Of a stretch of 55,715 bases of DNA, positions 7,721-16,429 are shown one piece after another. How positions within the stretch are numbered: position 1 is the first letter of the stretch; every line of letters starts with the position of its first letter. A model generated the notes under the pieces. That model saw only the letters and a list, made by a program, of their open reading frames with translations, did no database searches and was not told the origin of the DNA. The DNA is from Pacificibacter marinus. Its GTDB lineage: Bacteria > Pseudomonadota > Alphaproteobacteria > Rhodobacterales > Rhodobacteraceae. The DNA lies in the NCBI RefSeq assembly GCF_018860505.1, contig NZ_JAHKPU010000009.1:1-55715 (forward strand). Reading direction: 5' to 3'. Both the position numbers and the translations under genes were made by a program.

Positions 7721-9410
7721 CGGTAGGTGTCCGCGTTGGCTCTAGCCCCTCTTCGATCAAAACACGGTCCAATCCGATGGACAGCTTTAAACGTATGCGT
7801 TCCGCATCTTTTTCAGTTGGATCAAAGGACAACGCACGGTTCCACTGAAAGCGCGCCTCACGCGTGCGACCAACGGCCCAATACACATCCCCCAAGTGGT
7901 CATTCAAAATGGGATCAACGGGCAAAAGCGCTGTCGCCTTTTCCATGGGCGCCACGGCCCCCTCATAATCACGCAGACGGAACAATCCCCACGCCAAACT
8001 GTCGGTGATATACCCGTCATCTGGGCGCGCAGCCACAGCGGCGCGGATCATACTCATAGCCTCATCGAGGTTCTCGTTCATTTCAAGAAATGAATACCCC
8101 ATGTAATTCAAAACCTGCGGTTGGCCCGGTTTCAATTCAAGCGCATGACGGAAATCGGCTTCGGCTTTGGCCCATTGATCATCTCGCTCATAGGCGATGC
8201 CCCGCGTGAACAGCAAAGGCCACTCGGCGGCTGTAAATTCAGTCACCTTAGACAGCGCGGTTGAATAGGCCTCGATCGCCTCATCATACATTTCTTCGCG
8301 CCGCATCGCATCGCCCAGTGCCGTATAGACCTCGGGCATATCCCTATGGGTTTTGGATAGGGCACGCAAAACCTCAAGCTCTGCATCCGATTTCCCCTCA
8401 GCACGCAACGCGGCAGCGCGGCCCAATTCAGCCATGTAAAATGTAGGCGATGCGGGGTCGATGACGCCATAGACTTGTGTGGCCAGATCGTAATGTTGCA
8501 AACGTTCCAGAATGCTTGCAACCCTCAGCGCGTAATCTGCTTTATCAGGCCGCAATTCCAACGCGACACGCGCGTATAAAAGCGTGTAACCATCGTCAAA
8601 CCCGCCATTTACAGCATCTGTGACAGAACTAAAGACTTCGGCGATACCATCTTGTGCATTGGTCACAATATCAAACGGCACGCTTTCGCCAGATGCCAAC
8701 TGGGCGTCAAGCGCAAGCACTTGTGGGTCGCGGGTCGGCCCGAACGCATCCCGTAGCAAGACGCGCGCATCATCATTGCGTTCTAATTGGCTGAGCATTT
8801 GCGCACGAGCGAAAACCACACCCCCAGTTTGCGGCATAGATGGATCGGACAATAACGCCAAGCCACTTTCAAAGTCGCCCACCAAAGCCAAGGCCAAAGC
8901 ATGACTATAGGGGCCAAAGACTTGAAAACCATCATCACCTTTTGAAAAATCGTCAAACAGCTCCAGCGCTTCGCTCATCTGCCCCTTGCCCACATGGGCC
9001 CAAGCACGGCTCAACCCATCAACGATAGACGAAACGCCCTCGCCTGCATCGATGATGGTCAACAGCTTATCCCAGTCGCCAGCTTCAACATAACGGCTAA
9101 ACAAGATCATCGCGGCAGTTTGGCTGGTCGGATCAATATCCTTGAGCATCGTCGCATAGCCAAGAGCATCGTCAAATGCGCCGACTGAAATTTTGGCTGC
9201 GATTAAGGTTTCCAATAAATCTGGGTTGCGCGGATCAGAGACAAGAGATTGGTTCGCATACTGAGCTTGTTCTTGGTAATCACGTTCCATCACAGCCTGA
9301 CGCGTCGCCAAGTAAGACCCTGCATCAGCGAAACTCGCCGTGGTCGAAGACAGTGTCAGACCAACGGACAGGCCCATGGCGGCAAGTTTTAAAATCGCGA
9401 ACTGTTTCAC
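7713..9410 (-). CDS. Secreted/periplasmic TPR-repeat protein
   Basis: About 565 residues: an N-terminal signal peptide (hydrophobic core about residues 5-28, ending near ASFADA) followed by tetratricopeptide repeats along almost the whole chain. The clearest are the C-terminal ones, such as PEVYTALGDAMRREEMYDEA, PQVLNYMGYSFLEMNENLDE and PILNDHLGDVYWAVGRTREA. The start is set at the GTG (9410) that follows AGGGAG by 6 nt; ATG codons at 9416 and 9434 are alternatives. It is probably a scaffold in the envelope. It is coupled to ispE by an 8-nt overlap, but nothing suggests a role in isoprenoid synthesis. Confidence 0.82.
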   Translation of the reverse strand: MKQFAILKLAAMGLSVGLTLSSTTASFADAGSYLATRQAVMERDYQEQAQYANQSLVSDPRNPDLLETLIAAKISVGAFDDALGYATMLKDIDPTSQTAAMILFSRYVEAGDWDKLLTIIDAGEGVSSIVDGLSRAWAHVGKGQMSEALELFDDFSKGDDGFQVFGPYSHALALALVGDFESGLALLSDPSMPQTGGVVFARAQMLSQLERNDDARVLLRDAFGPTRDPQVLALDAQLASGESVPFDIVTNAQDGIAEVFSSVTDAVNGGFDDGYTLLYARVALELRPDKADYALRVASILERLQHYDLATQVYGVIDPASPTFYMAELGRAAALRAEGKSDAELEVLRALSKTHRDMPEVYTALGDAMRREEMYDEAIEAYSTALSKVTEFTAAEWPLLFTRGIAYERDDQWAKAEADFRHALELKPGQPQVLNYMGYSFLEMNENLDEAMSMIRAAVAARPDDGYITDSLAWGLFRLRDYEGAVAPMEKATALLPVDPILNDHLGDVYWAVGRTREARFQWNRALSFDPTEKDAERIRLKLSIGLDRVLIEEGLEPTRTPTDG

Positions 9411-9470
9411 ACGCATCTCCCTATGTGTTGACATAAGCCTAGCGCGCACATTCGGGGGCTGCAATGGATC

Positions 9471-9490
9471 GGGGGCCCGCAAAGGCCCCC
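9471..9490. other. GC-rich hairpin between ETF-QO and TPR genes
   Basis: GGGGGCC and GGCCCCC form a 7-bp stem with a 6-nt loop, about 35 nt past the ETF-QO stop on the minus strand. There is no T-tract, so it may be a weak or Rho-assisted terminator or a 3' stabilising hairpin. Confidence 0.4.
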
Positions 9491-9526
9491 TAAACTGTTC
9501 AATTAAACTATGTCGCGGCAAAACGC

Positions 9527-11179
9527 TTACATATTAGGATAATTCGGCCCATCCCCGCCCTGCGGTACGGTCCATGTGATATTTTGACTCGCTTCTTTAA
9601 TGTCGCATGTTTTGCAATGCACACAGTTTTGGAAGTTCACAACAAACTTGGGATCTTGGCCTTCTTCCGTCAGATATTCGTAAACACCTGCGGGGCAGTA
9701 ACGCGCGGCCGGGCCGCCGAAGATGTTATAGTCTGTTGAAACAGCAACAGCCGGATCTGCCAATTGCAAATGGCTTGGCTGGCTTTCCTCGTGATTGGTT
9801 GCTGCGAAAGACACGTTCGTCAAGCGATCAAAGGACAACACACCATCCGGTTTTGGATAGTCAATCATCGGGTAATCGCTGGCTTTACCCGTGCTTGCCG
9901 CATCAGATTTACCGTGTTTCACTGTACCAAACAGTGACGTCCCAAGGATCGTGTTGCACCACATATCAAAGCCCCCCAGCGCCAATGACGGGAACAAGCC
10001 TAACTTGGACCAGAGCGGTTTTACATTACGCACTTTTTTCAGGTCTTTGCCAACAGCGCCGCTGCGCAGCTCAGACTCGTACGCTTCAAGTGTATCGCCA
10101 GACCGCCCCTCTTTAAGCGCTGAAACAACAGCCTCAGCAGCCGCTTTGCCTGACAGCATTGCGTTATGATTGCCTTTGATACGCGGCACGTTCACCAAAC
10201 CGACGGAACAGCCCAGAAGCGCCCCCCCGGGGAAGGCCGCTTTTGGCATCGATTGATAACCGCCTTCGGAAATCGCGCGCGCGCCATAGGCCACGCGCTT
10301 ACCACCTTTAAGCAATTCAGCGATCATCGGATGATGTTTGAACTGTTGGAATTCCATATAGGGGAATAGGTTCGGGTTCTTATAGTTCAAGTGAACCACG
10401 AAGCCGATAAACATCTGATTGTTTTCAGCATGATACACGAAAGCACCGCCACCAGCTTTGCCGCCTAAGGGCCAACCCATTGTATGGGTCACTGTGCCCT
10501 CGACGTGTTTGGATGGGTCGATTTCCCAAATTTCTTTCATGCCAAGGCCGTGCTTTTGCACGTCGCGCCCAGCAGACAGGTCGTATTTCGCGATGACCTC
10601 TTTAGACAAAGACCCTCGCACGCCTTCAGACAGCAGCACGTATTTGCCATGCAATTCCATGCCCGGTTCTGAATCAGGGCCAAGCGTGCCATCCGCCTCA
10701 AGACCAAACACACCCGCGACCACGCCTTTAACTTCGCCGTTGTCGCCATAAATGAGTTCAGAACACGACATGCCGGGGAAAATTTCGACGCCCAATTCTT
10801 CGGCCTGCTCAGCCATCCAACGACAAACATTGCCCATCGACACGATGTAATTGCCATGATTGTTCATCAAAGGTGGCATAGGAAAGTTGGGAATGCGGAT
10901 TTGACCAGCGGCACCGAGCATATAGAAGTTGTCGGTTTTCACAGGCGTATTCAGCGGTGCGCCTTTGGCTTTCCAATCAGGAATCAATGCATCAAGGCCG
11001 CTTGGATCAAGCACAGCGCCTGACAAAATATGCGCGCCCACTTCTGAGCCTTTTTCCAAAACAACAACGTTTAGGTCAGCATCGAGCTGCTTCAATCGGA
11101 TCGCGGCGGATAGACCAGCAGGCCCCGCCCCAACGATAACGACGTCATATTCCATCGCTTCGCGCTCAATATTTGACAT
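9527..11179 (-). CDS. Electron transfer flavoprotein-ubiquinone oxidoreductase
   Basis: Membrane-associated FAD and 4Fe-4S enzyme that passes electrons from ETF, fed by acyl-CoA dehydrogenases, to ubiquinone. The N-terminal FAD motif is DVVIVGAGPAGLSAA. The C-terminal cluster domain has the four cysteines in YCPAG and NCVHCKTCDI, followed by TWTVPQGGDGPNYPNM, which is diagnostic. About 550 residues is the usual length. The start at 11179 (MSNIERE) is chosen because GAGGGAG precedes it. It fits functionally with the acyl-CoA dehydrogenase at 17460-19169, although the two are not adjacent. Confidence 0.95.
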   Translation of the reverse strand: MSNIEREAMEYDVVIVGAGPAGLSAAIRLKQLDADLNVVVLEKGSEVGAHILSGAVLDPSGLDALIPDWKAKGAPLNTPVKTDNFYMLGAAGQIRIPNFPMPPLMNNHGNYIVSMGNVCRWMAEQAEELGVEIFPGMSCSELIYGDNGEVKGVVAGVFGLEADGTLGPDSEPGMELHGKYVLLSEGVRGSLSKEVIAKYDLSAGRDVQKHGLGMKEIWEIDPSKHVEGTVTHTMGWPLGGKAGGGAFVYHAENNQMFIGFVVHLNYKNPNLFPYMEFQQFKHHPMIAELLKGGKRVAYGARAISEGGYQSMPKAAFPGGALLGCSVGLVNVPRIKGNHNAMLSGKAAAEAVVSALKEGRSGDTLEAYESELRSGAVGKDLKKVRNVKPLWSKLGLFPSLALGGFDMWCNTILGTSLFGTVKHGKSDAASTGKASDYPMIDYPKPDGVLSFDRLTNVSFAATNHEESQPSHLQLADPAVAVSTDYNIFGGPAARYCPAGVYEYLTEEGQDPKFVVNFQNCVHCKTCDIKEASQNITWTVPQGGDGPNYPNM

Positions 11180-11276
11180 AAAATTGCTCCCTCGATCAGT
11201 CAATCGTTTGACCTTCCTATCCTTTAAAAGTGGGCATGGTCAATTTCTGGAAGGCCATTTTGTCCTTTATCAGCAA

Positions 11277-12218
11277 TTATTTTTTGAACAATTGCCGCAA
11301 AGCAGCATAAAGCACCAAGACGCAGACGATAGATGCATAGCCATCCACCGCATAATGCCAGCCCGTATAGACCGACAAAAACAAAATCGTCACGGCAAAA
11401 GCAATCGCGACAGGCGCAAATAACCAGCTGCGCTCTGTCATATAAACCGCCCAAACTACGGCAATAGCCACATGCATAGACGGAAACGCGGAAATGGCCG
11501 CCCCGCCGGTATTCATGCCATCATCTGTAACAAGCGCCTCCCAAAGCCGCGTTTGTAAAACGTCCACAGAGGTTCCGGGGAATGTTAAATCTTTGAGCGA
11601 TGCAATCATCGGCGCAAAAGCGTCACCACCATAAAAGCGATCAATGTAAATTGGCCCCACAGATGAAAACGCCGTGGCGATCACATTACCGATCACGATC
11701 CAAGCCAAAGCGTAGAGCACCAAAAACCGCGCCTTACGGTTCGGATCTTGATCACTCAACGCCAAAAACGCTGGAAATGAAAAGGCAAAAGCCCCCCAAA
11801 AACCTGAATAGGTCCGCACGGCACCATCCGTATCGATGTAAGCGCTCAACCGATGCGACAGTTCCCACGGCGCCACGCCGCCATGCAATGCCAGATCCCA
11901 TTGCGCAAACATCCCATCAGCCCAATAAGGCACCAATACGGGAATGGCCCCCTTCATCACAGTGTAACCACACACCAAGGCAATCGTGGCGATAAACCCA
12001 TATAGCGCCTCAGAAATACGCGTGGGGTGACGCACAACGTAGTAAATAAGAATGGGCGACAACCACAAAACCCATGGGCCAGCGCCCATATATTTAATCA
12101 GTTCGATGGCCAAGAAACCGATTACGGCCAGATGATCAAAGGAAAACCCATAAAGCACCACGGTCGTGGCAATAGCAAAGACAAGATAAAGAATGGAAAA
12201 TCTCGCAAAAACAGTCAT
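11277..12218 (-). CDS. PAP2-superfamily integral membrane protein
   Basis: A 313-residue protein with about seven to eight membrane segments. The phosphatase signature is split as usual: SAFPSMHVA in the second block and [11 protein letters not shown] in the third, giving the catalytic His pair and Asp. Overall form resembles the PAP2_3 (inositolphosphotransferase/Aur1-like) group, so lipid phosphate transfer or hydrolysis is plausible. The substrate is unknown. It is divergent from greA. Confidence 0.75.
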   Translation of the reverse strand: MTVFARFSILYLVFAIATTVVLYGFSFDHLAVIGFLAIELIKYMGAGPWVLWLSPILIYYVVRHPTRISEALYGFIATIALVCGYTVMKGAIPVLVPYWADGMFAQWDLALHGGVAPWELSHRLSAYIDTDGAVRTYSGFWGAFAFSFPAFLALSDQDPNRKARFLVLYALAWIVIGNVIATAFSSVGPIYIDRFYGGDAFAPMIASLKDLTFPGTSVDVLQTRLWEALVTDDGMNTGGAAISAFPSMHVAIAVVWAVYMTERSWLFAPVAIAFAVTILFLSVYTGWHYAVDGYASIVCVLVLYAALRQLFKK

Positions 12219-12440
12219 TTGATCTTGGCTCGCTCAGGATTGTTTACGTTTGATCGAAGTATTGTTCGCGAATGCGGCACAATTATGGAAAACAACACGG
12301 ATTTTTTCCGCCGCTCGCGCCTCGTCAGCCGTGTCTGCTCTTGCAATCTGGGCGCGTTCGGGGTCTGGTGTTTGAACCAAATCAACAACCAGACGCACAG
12401 CACTTTTTGTTGTGACGTCTTTTTCGTGCGAATGAGTGCT

Positions 12441-12911
12441 ATGGAAAAAATTCTAATGACCCGCGCAGGCCACGCCGCGCTGAGTGCTGAGCTCAAAAAC
12501 CTCACATCAGTTGAGCGCCCTGCAATCATTCAAGCGATTGCAGAAGCGCGCGAACATGGCGATTTGTCAGAAAACGCTGAGTATCATTCAGCACGAGAGA
12601 AACACAGCTTCATCGAGGGCCGCGTTAAAGAGCTCGAAGGCATCTTGTCTTTGTCTCAAATCATCGACCCCCAAAGCCTGTCAGGCTCTGTTAAATTTTC
12701 TGCGACGGTTACGATTGTTGACGAAGACACCGATGAAGAAAAAACCTATCAAATCGTCGGCGAACACGAAGCTGACATTGAAAACGGTTTGCTGAACATC
12801 AAGTCGCCAATCGCACGCGCTTTGATTTCCAAAGAAGAAGGCGATAGCGTCGACGTTCGCACCCCCGGGGGCTTGAAAAGCTACGAGATTCTCAAAGTTG
12901 AATACATTTAG
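12441..12911 (+). CDS. greA: Transcription elongation factor GreA
   Basis: A 156-residue protein of exactly the usual GreA length. It has an N-terminal coiled coil whose tip carries the acidic residues of [17 protein letters not shown], followed by the globular FKBP-like C-terminal domain ending in [13 protein letters not shown]. It binds the RNA polymerase secondary channel and stimulates transcript cleavage. The frame is open far upstream (to 12027), but that part overlaps the PAP2 gene on the other strand and has no GreA similarity. MEKIL at 12441 matches the family start. An ATG at 12432 is an alternative. The ribosome site is weak. Confidence 0.93.
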   Translation: MEKILMTRAGHAALSAELKNLTSVERPAIIQAIAEAREHGDLSENAEYHSAREKHSFIEGRVKELEGILSLSQIIDPQSLSGSVKFSATVTIVDEDTDEEKTYQIVGEHEADIENGLLNIKSPIARALISKEEGDSVDVRTPGGLKSYEILKVEYI

Positions 12912-12955
12912 TCCGCAAGGGCTGTCTGCTTAAAATATTTCGCTGGGAGGCCACT

Positions 12956-13963
12956 TTGGCTCAAGACGGCAAACAAACCATCGAACTTGGCGTGTACACC
13001 CGCCCAGAAGATGATGCGCGCATCACGACGATTGAAATTATAGCTGGCACGTTGTCCATTATCTGGTTGGCAATGACAGCTGGTTTTTTCATCGTTGTCG
13101 ACGGCGGTGACAACGAGTCTGACTTTGACAGCATCCACTTTGTCATGATGCTGATCGCTATTTTTATGCCGATCGCCATGATTTGGGTCGGCGCACTTGC
13201 CGTGCGTGCCTCTCGGACGATGCGAGATGAAAGCAGGCGTTTGCAGGCTGCTATTTCTGCAATGCGCCAAAGTTATCTTTCTGGTCAAGGCAGCGGTGCC
13301 TCTGCATCGGTTGAAAAAAAGCTCGAAGAAATCGTGGCAGCGCAGCGCAAAACGCAGACGACGCTGGCAACCTTTACCTCAACCCGCCCCCAAGAGACCC
13401 CACCCGAAGACAGACTTGCGATTGCATCGCCGGTCTTGGCCGAAGACCAAGCCTCATTGGCGTTGGGGACGCCATCAGAAAATCTGGCACCGCCCTTGTC
13501 TGTTGCAGACTTTATCCGCGCGATGAACTTTCCCGAAACGGCCGAAGACAAAGAAGGCTTTCGCGCCCTACGTCGTGCATTGACTGATCGAAAAGTCAGC
13601 CAGCTTATTCACGCCGCACAGGACATTCTGACCCTGCTCAGTCAAGACGGCATTTATATGGACGACTTGCGCCCAGACCGTGCCAAGCCAGAAATCTGGC
13701 GCCACTTTGCCAAAGGCGAACGCGGTCGCGTTGTGGCGTCTTTGGGCGGCGTGCGTGATCGATCCAGTTTGGCGCTGGCCTCAGGGCGGATGAAACAAGA
13801 CGCTATTTTCCGCGATGCAGTACACCATTTCTTGCGCAAATTCGATAAAACCTTTGCCGAATTCGAAGCCACAGCTACGGACGAAGAAATCGCCGCTTTG
13901 TCGGATTCACGCACGGCACGCGCCTTTATGCTATTGGGTCGTGTCGCAGGGACTTTTGACTAG
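12956..13963 (+). CDS. Conserved hypothetical membrane protein with coiled coil
   Basis: About 335 residues of unknown function. Two hydrophobic segments (about 27-46 and 63-84) are followed by a basic, helical, probably coiled-coil stretch (SRTMRDESRRLQAAISAMRQ, about 88-107), a low-complexity acidic/proline linker (about 135-175) and a conserved cytoplasmic C-terminal domain (ADFIRAMNFPETAEDKEGFR onward). The start is TTG at 12956, 6 nt after GGGAGG; no ATG fits this ribosome site. It follows greA by 44 nt and may be co-transcribed. The C-terminal domain looks conserved in Rhodobacterales but I cannot name it. Confidence 0.75.
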   Translation: MAQDGKQTIELGVYTRPEDDARITTIEIIAGTLSIIWLAMTAGFFIVVDGGDNESDFDSIHFVMMLIAIFMPIAMIWVGALAVRASRTMRDESRRLQAAISAMRQSYLSGQGSGASASVEKKLEEIVAAQRKTQTTLATFTSTRPQETPPEDRLAIASPVLAEDQASLALGTPSENLAPPLSVADFIRAMNFPETAEDKEGFRALRRALTDRKVSQLIHAAQDILTLLSQDGIYMDDLRPDRAKPEIWRHFAKGERGRVVASLGGVRDRSSLALASGRMKQDAIFRDAVHHFLRKFDKTFAEFEATATDEEIAALSDSRTARAFMLLGRVAGTFD

Positions 13964-14043
13964 ATCGATACAAATCGCCCCCCCCTTACGATACCACTGG
14001 CGATCAGATCGACCATTGATTCAGATACTTTTGGAAACAGACC

Positions 14044-14760
14044 ATGCAGCAGCCCAATCACCGCAGGCCGTTCACTCAAGGCGTTTTAGACAGTCTGCCA
14101 TTTTTTATCGTCATCGTGCCATTCGGGGTCTTGTTTGGCGTTATTGCCACCGAAGCCGGCATGAATTTGGCCCAAGTTATGGGCTTTTCCATACTGGTCA
14201 TTGCTGGGGCGTCGCAACTGACTGCGTTACAGCTTTTGACAGATCACGCCCCGACCTTGATCGTTATCGTTACAGCCTTGGCCGTGAACCTGCGCATGGC
14301 AATGTATTCAGCATCCCTCGCGCCGCACCTTGGTGCCGCCCCGTTGTGGAAACGCGCTTTTGCCGCCTACGTCCTTTTCGATCAACCCTATGCCCTATCG
14401 ACCATTGAATTCGAGAAACGCCCCAACCTCAGCACCGCAGACAAGCTGAGCTATTTTTTTGGTGCAGGTGTACCGTTGGGGCTAACTTGGTACATGGCCA
14501 CGTTTGGCGGAGCCGTTCTAGGAGAAAAAATCCCTGCCGATCTTGGTGTTGATTTCGCCGTGCCCATCACTTTTCTAGCGGTTGTCGCGCCTATGCTTAA
14601 ATCGTTGGCTCATGTCGCCGCGGCGACGACCTCCGTCGTCTTAGTGCTTGCGCTTAGTTTTATGCCTTACGGCACAGGCCTATTGGTGGCGGCTATCGCA
14701 GCGCTTGTGGTGGGCTCACTGGTCGAAACATGGGTTGAAACGCAAAGGAACACAAAATGA
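14044..14760 (+). CDS. azlC: AzlC family branched-chain amino acid exporter, large subunit
   Basis: A 238-residue membrane protein with the AzlC N-terminal block (FTQGVLDSLPFFIVIVPFGV, then FGVIATEAG) and the AGASQLTALQLL segment. With AzlD it forms a two-component exporter of branched-chain amino acids and analogues such as azaleucine. Its stop overlaps the azlD start (ATGA), as is normal for this pair. The exported compound in this organism is unknown. Confidence 0.9.
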   Translation: MQQPNHRRPFTQGVLDSLPFFIVIVPFGVLFGVIATEAGMNLAQVMGFSILVIAGASQLTALQLLTDHAPTLIVIVTALAVNLRMAMYSASLAPHLGAAPLWKRAFAAYVLFDQPYALSTIEFEKRPNLSTADKLSYFFGAGVPLGLTWYMATFGGAVLGEKIPADLGVDFAVPITFLAVVAPMLKSLAHVAAATTSVVLVLALSFMPYGTGLLVAAIAALVVGSLVETWVETQRNTK

Positions 14761-15086
14761 TTGAGGCCAGCACCGCACAGATCTGGATCATCATCATTGC
14801 GATGGGGATCGGAACATATGTGATCCGGTTTTCATTCTTGGGATTGATCGGAAATCGAGACCTACCGAGCTGGCTCTTAAAAATGCTCAGGTTCACGCCT
14901 GTAGCAGTTTTACCAGGAGTGGTTGCGCCTATGCTGATCGGCAGTAACGCTGCGCATTCCGCAGACCCGCTGAGGTTGTCAGCGGCCATGGTCACACTTG
15001 TTGTGGGCTTGTTGACCCGCAATGTACTCTACGCGATTATTGCAGGTTTGGGTGTCTTTTTTGGTCTGGGCGCTTTGATCGGCTGA
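14757..15086 (+). CDS. azlD: AzlD domain protein, small exporter subunit
   Basis: A 109-residue protein with four hydrophobic segments. The IRFSFLGLIGNRDLPSWLLK block and the LRFTPVAVLPGVVAP segment are typical of AzlD. It is translationally coupled to azlC by a 4-nt overlap. Its TGA stop abuts the stop of the convergent lipoprotein gene, giving TGATCA with no intergenic space. Confidence 0.88.
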   Translation: MIEASTAQIWIIIIAMGIGTYVIRFSFLGLIGNRDLPSWLLKMLRFTPVAVLPGVVAPMLIGSNAAHSADPLRLSAAMVTLVVGLLTRNVLYAIIAGLGVFFGLGALIG

Positions 15087-15731
15087 TCAGTTGAGCCGCA
15101 AGTGCGGCGCATCTACGAAGTGACCGTTTTGTGCCGGAGAATCGTCAGAATGGGATATGGTTGTGACATTTGGCAATTCATCAAACCATGTCATCACCTT
15201 TTTGGGGAACATGGTTTGCGGCGCATCTTCAAATCCGGGCAGGCCTGCCAAAATGTCCGTAATGCTATCCGCACATTGCGCCTTAGCCACAGCACCATAC
15301 GCTTGGATCCGCGCCAAAGCCAATTCTGCAACCTCGGGGCTAACCAGAACGGTTTGCTCGACCACATCGTAGGTCACACGAGCATGGTAATCGATGTAGA
15401 ATGCGACGGCGGCATCTGACATGCCAAAGATCACATCGTTGCGTTCAGGCAGATGCGGGTGATTGAATGTGCCTGCAGGGTCAAACATAGCGCGTTGGGA
15501 CGGCGCATTGACCATCAAGCCAGAATGCGCACCCGCACCAGATCGGGCACCAACAACTGTGAAAAGCGTGATCGCGCTTGGCCCATCGTGACGATAGACA
15601 GAGCGAGAAACTTCGGAATCGGGCGCCCAAACAGGCTCAGCCGCACCGCAAGCCGTCAAAACAACCGCTGCTAGAAACAACACCCCTAGCCGCAGACCGC
15701 GCAACGATCCACTCCCCACACGTTTACTCAT
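15087..15731 (-). CDS. Predicted lipoprotein of unknown function
   Basis: A 214-residue protein with a positively charged N-terminus, a hydrophobic core and a lipobox LTAC at about residues 25-28, so it is probably attached to the envelope. The mature part has no motif I recognise. A conserved-looking segment SLRGLRLGV is only part of the signal. It starts 2 nt after the stop of the 44-residue oxidase subunit IV gene, so the two are very likely co-transcribed. A role near the aa3 oxidase is only a guess from that position. Confidence 0.75.
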   Translation of the reverse strand: MSKRVGSGSLRGLRLGVLFLAAVVLTACGAAEPVWAPDSEVSRSVYRHDGPSAITLFTVVGARSGAGAHSGLMVNAPSQRAMFDPAGTFNHPHLPERNDVIFGMSDAAVAFYIDYHARVTYDVVEQTVLVSPEVAELALARIQAYGAVAKAQCADSITDILAGLPGFEDAPQTMFPKKVMTWFDELPNVTTISHSDDSPAQNGHFVDAPHLRLN

Positions 15732-15733
15732 AC

Positions 15734-15868
15734 TTAGGTTCTGAAGATCGCGAGGAAAACCAACACGAGAATCGAGAAAACGCCAACGCGCGTTGACCAC
15801 TTCATGAAGCCTTCAAAAGACTGTTCTTGAACGGAAATATCCATTTCACCGTGTTTATGTTCGGACAT
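15734..15868 (-). CDS. aa3-type cytochrome c oxidase subunit IV (bacterial small subunit)
   Basis: A 44-residue peptide too short for most gene finders: MSEHKHGEMDIS, then VQEQSFEGFMKWSTRVGV, then one membrane helix (FSILVLVFLAIF) and a short RT tail. This is the pattern of the small proteobacterial COX subunit IV family (PF07835): a hydrophilic N-terminus with EGEMDI/E..F.GF.K and one transmembrane helix. In Paracoccus and Rhodobacter this subunit packs against the oxidase core without a known catalytic role. No other oxidase subunits are nearby. It is followed 2 nt later by the lipoprotein gene. Confidence 0.85.
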   Translation of the reverse strand: MSEHKHGEMDISVQEQSFEGFMKWSTRVGVFSILVLVFLAIFRT

Positions 15869-15952
15869 GTTCTTTGATCCTTATCGCTATTTTTGGAATG
15901 AATTAAAGGAAATGCACGCCTGTGTCACCTGCTCTTCGCATCCTGTGTGAAC

Positions 15953-16429
15953 TTATGTCTCACTGTTGCTTTCCAGATCGTCGACCAAACGAAACCCAAT
16001 ACGCCTTGCAGCGACTTCTGGCTTTTGCTTTGGCAAGGCGCGCAGCATGACGTTCAATTGGGTCACGTGTTGCACAAGCTGGGTTTTGGTGCCCGCCTCG
16101 TCTGATCCATAGAATGTGACGAGATCCGGATCAAAAAATCCCATACCCTCGATGCGCAACGCGCCTGTGCTAGACCCCGTATAGCCCATTGCAATTTCGT
16201 GCTCACCATCGAGTTGTTCTTCGAAATTTTTGATATACAAAATCAAACGCTCATAGGCCCATTCCGCAGGGCTTTTTTGATCGACAGGTTTGCGAGACAA
16301 GACTGCCGGAAGGGGCTTTTGCTCAGGCGATTGAGGGGCGTCCGGATCGCTGTGAACCACCCGCGCACGCGGCATTGCAGCGGCTTCTGCAGCTTCGGCC
16401 GACGTTTGAATTTGATCTGTGTCGTTCAT
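15953..16429 (-). CDS. DUF6173-type conserved protein
   Basis: A 158-residue soluble protein. The first 50 residues are low-complexity and disordered-looking. The rest forms a compact domain beginning SPAEWAYERLILYIKNFEEQ and containing EIAMGYTGSSTGALRIEGMGFFDPDLVTFYG, which I associate with the DUF6173 family common in Rhodobacterales. Function is unknown. Its ATG overlaps the stop of the MBL hydrolase gene upstream, making it the third gene of the acyl-CoA dehydrogenase operon. Confidence 0.7.
   Translation of the reverse strand: MNDTDQIQTSAEAAEAAAMPRARVVHSDPDAPQSPEQKPLPAVLSRKPVDQKSPAEWAYERLILYIKNFEEQLDGEHEIAMGYTGSSTGALRIEGMGFFDPDLVTFYGSDEAGTKTQLVQHVTQLNVMLRALPKQKPEVAARRIGFRLVDDLESNSET

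Noticed and set aside
12027-12440. N-terminal extension of greA
   Set aside because: It overlaps the PAP2 gene on the other strand and shows no similarity to GreA, which has its full normal length from 12441.
15084-15089. TGATCA at the abutting stops of azlD and the lipoprotein gene as a regulatory site
   Set aside because: The palindrome follows simply from two convergent TGA stop codons meeting.
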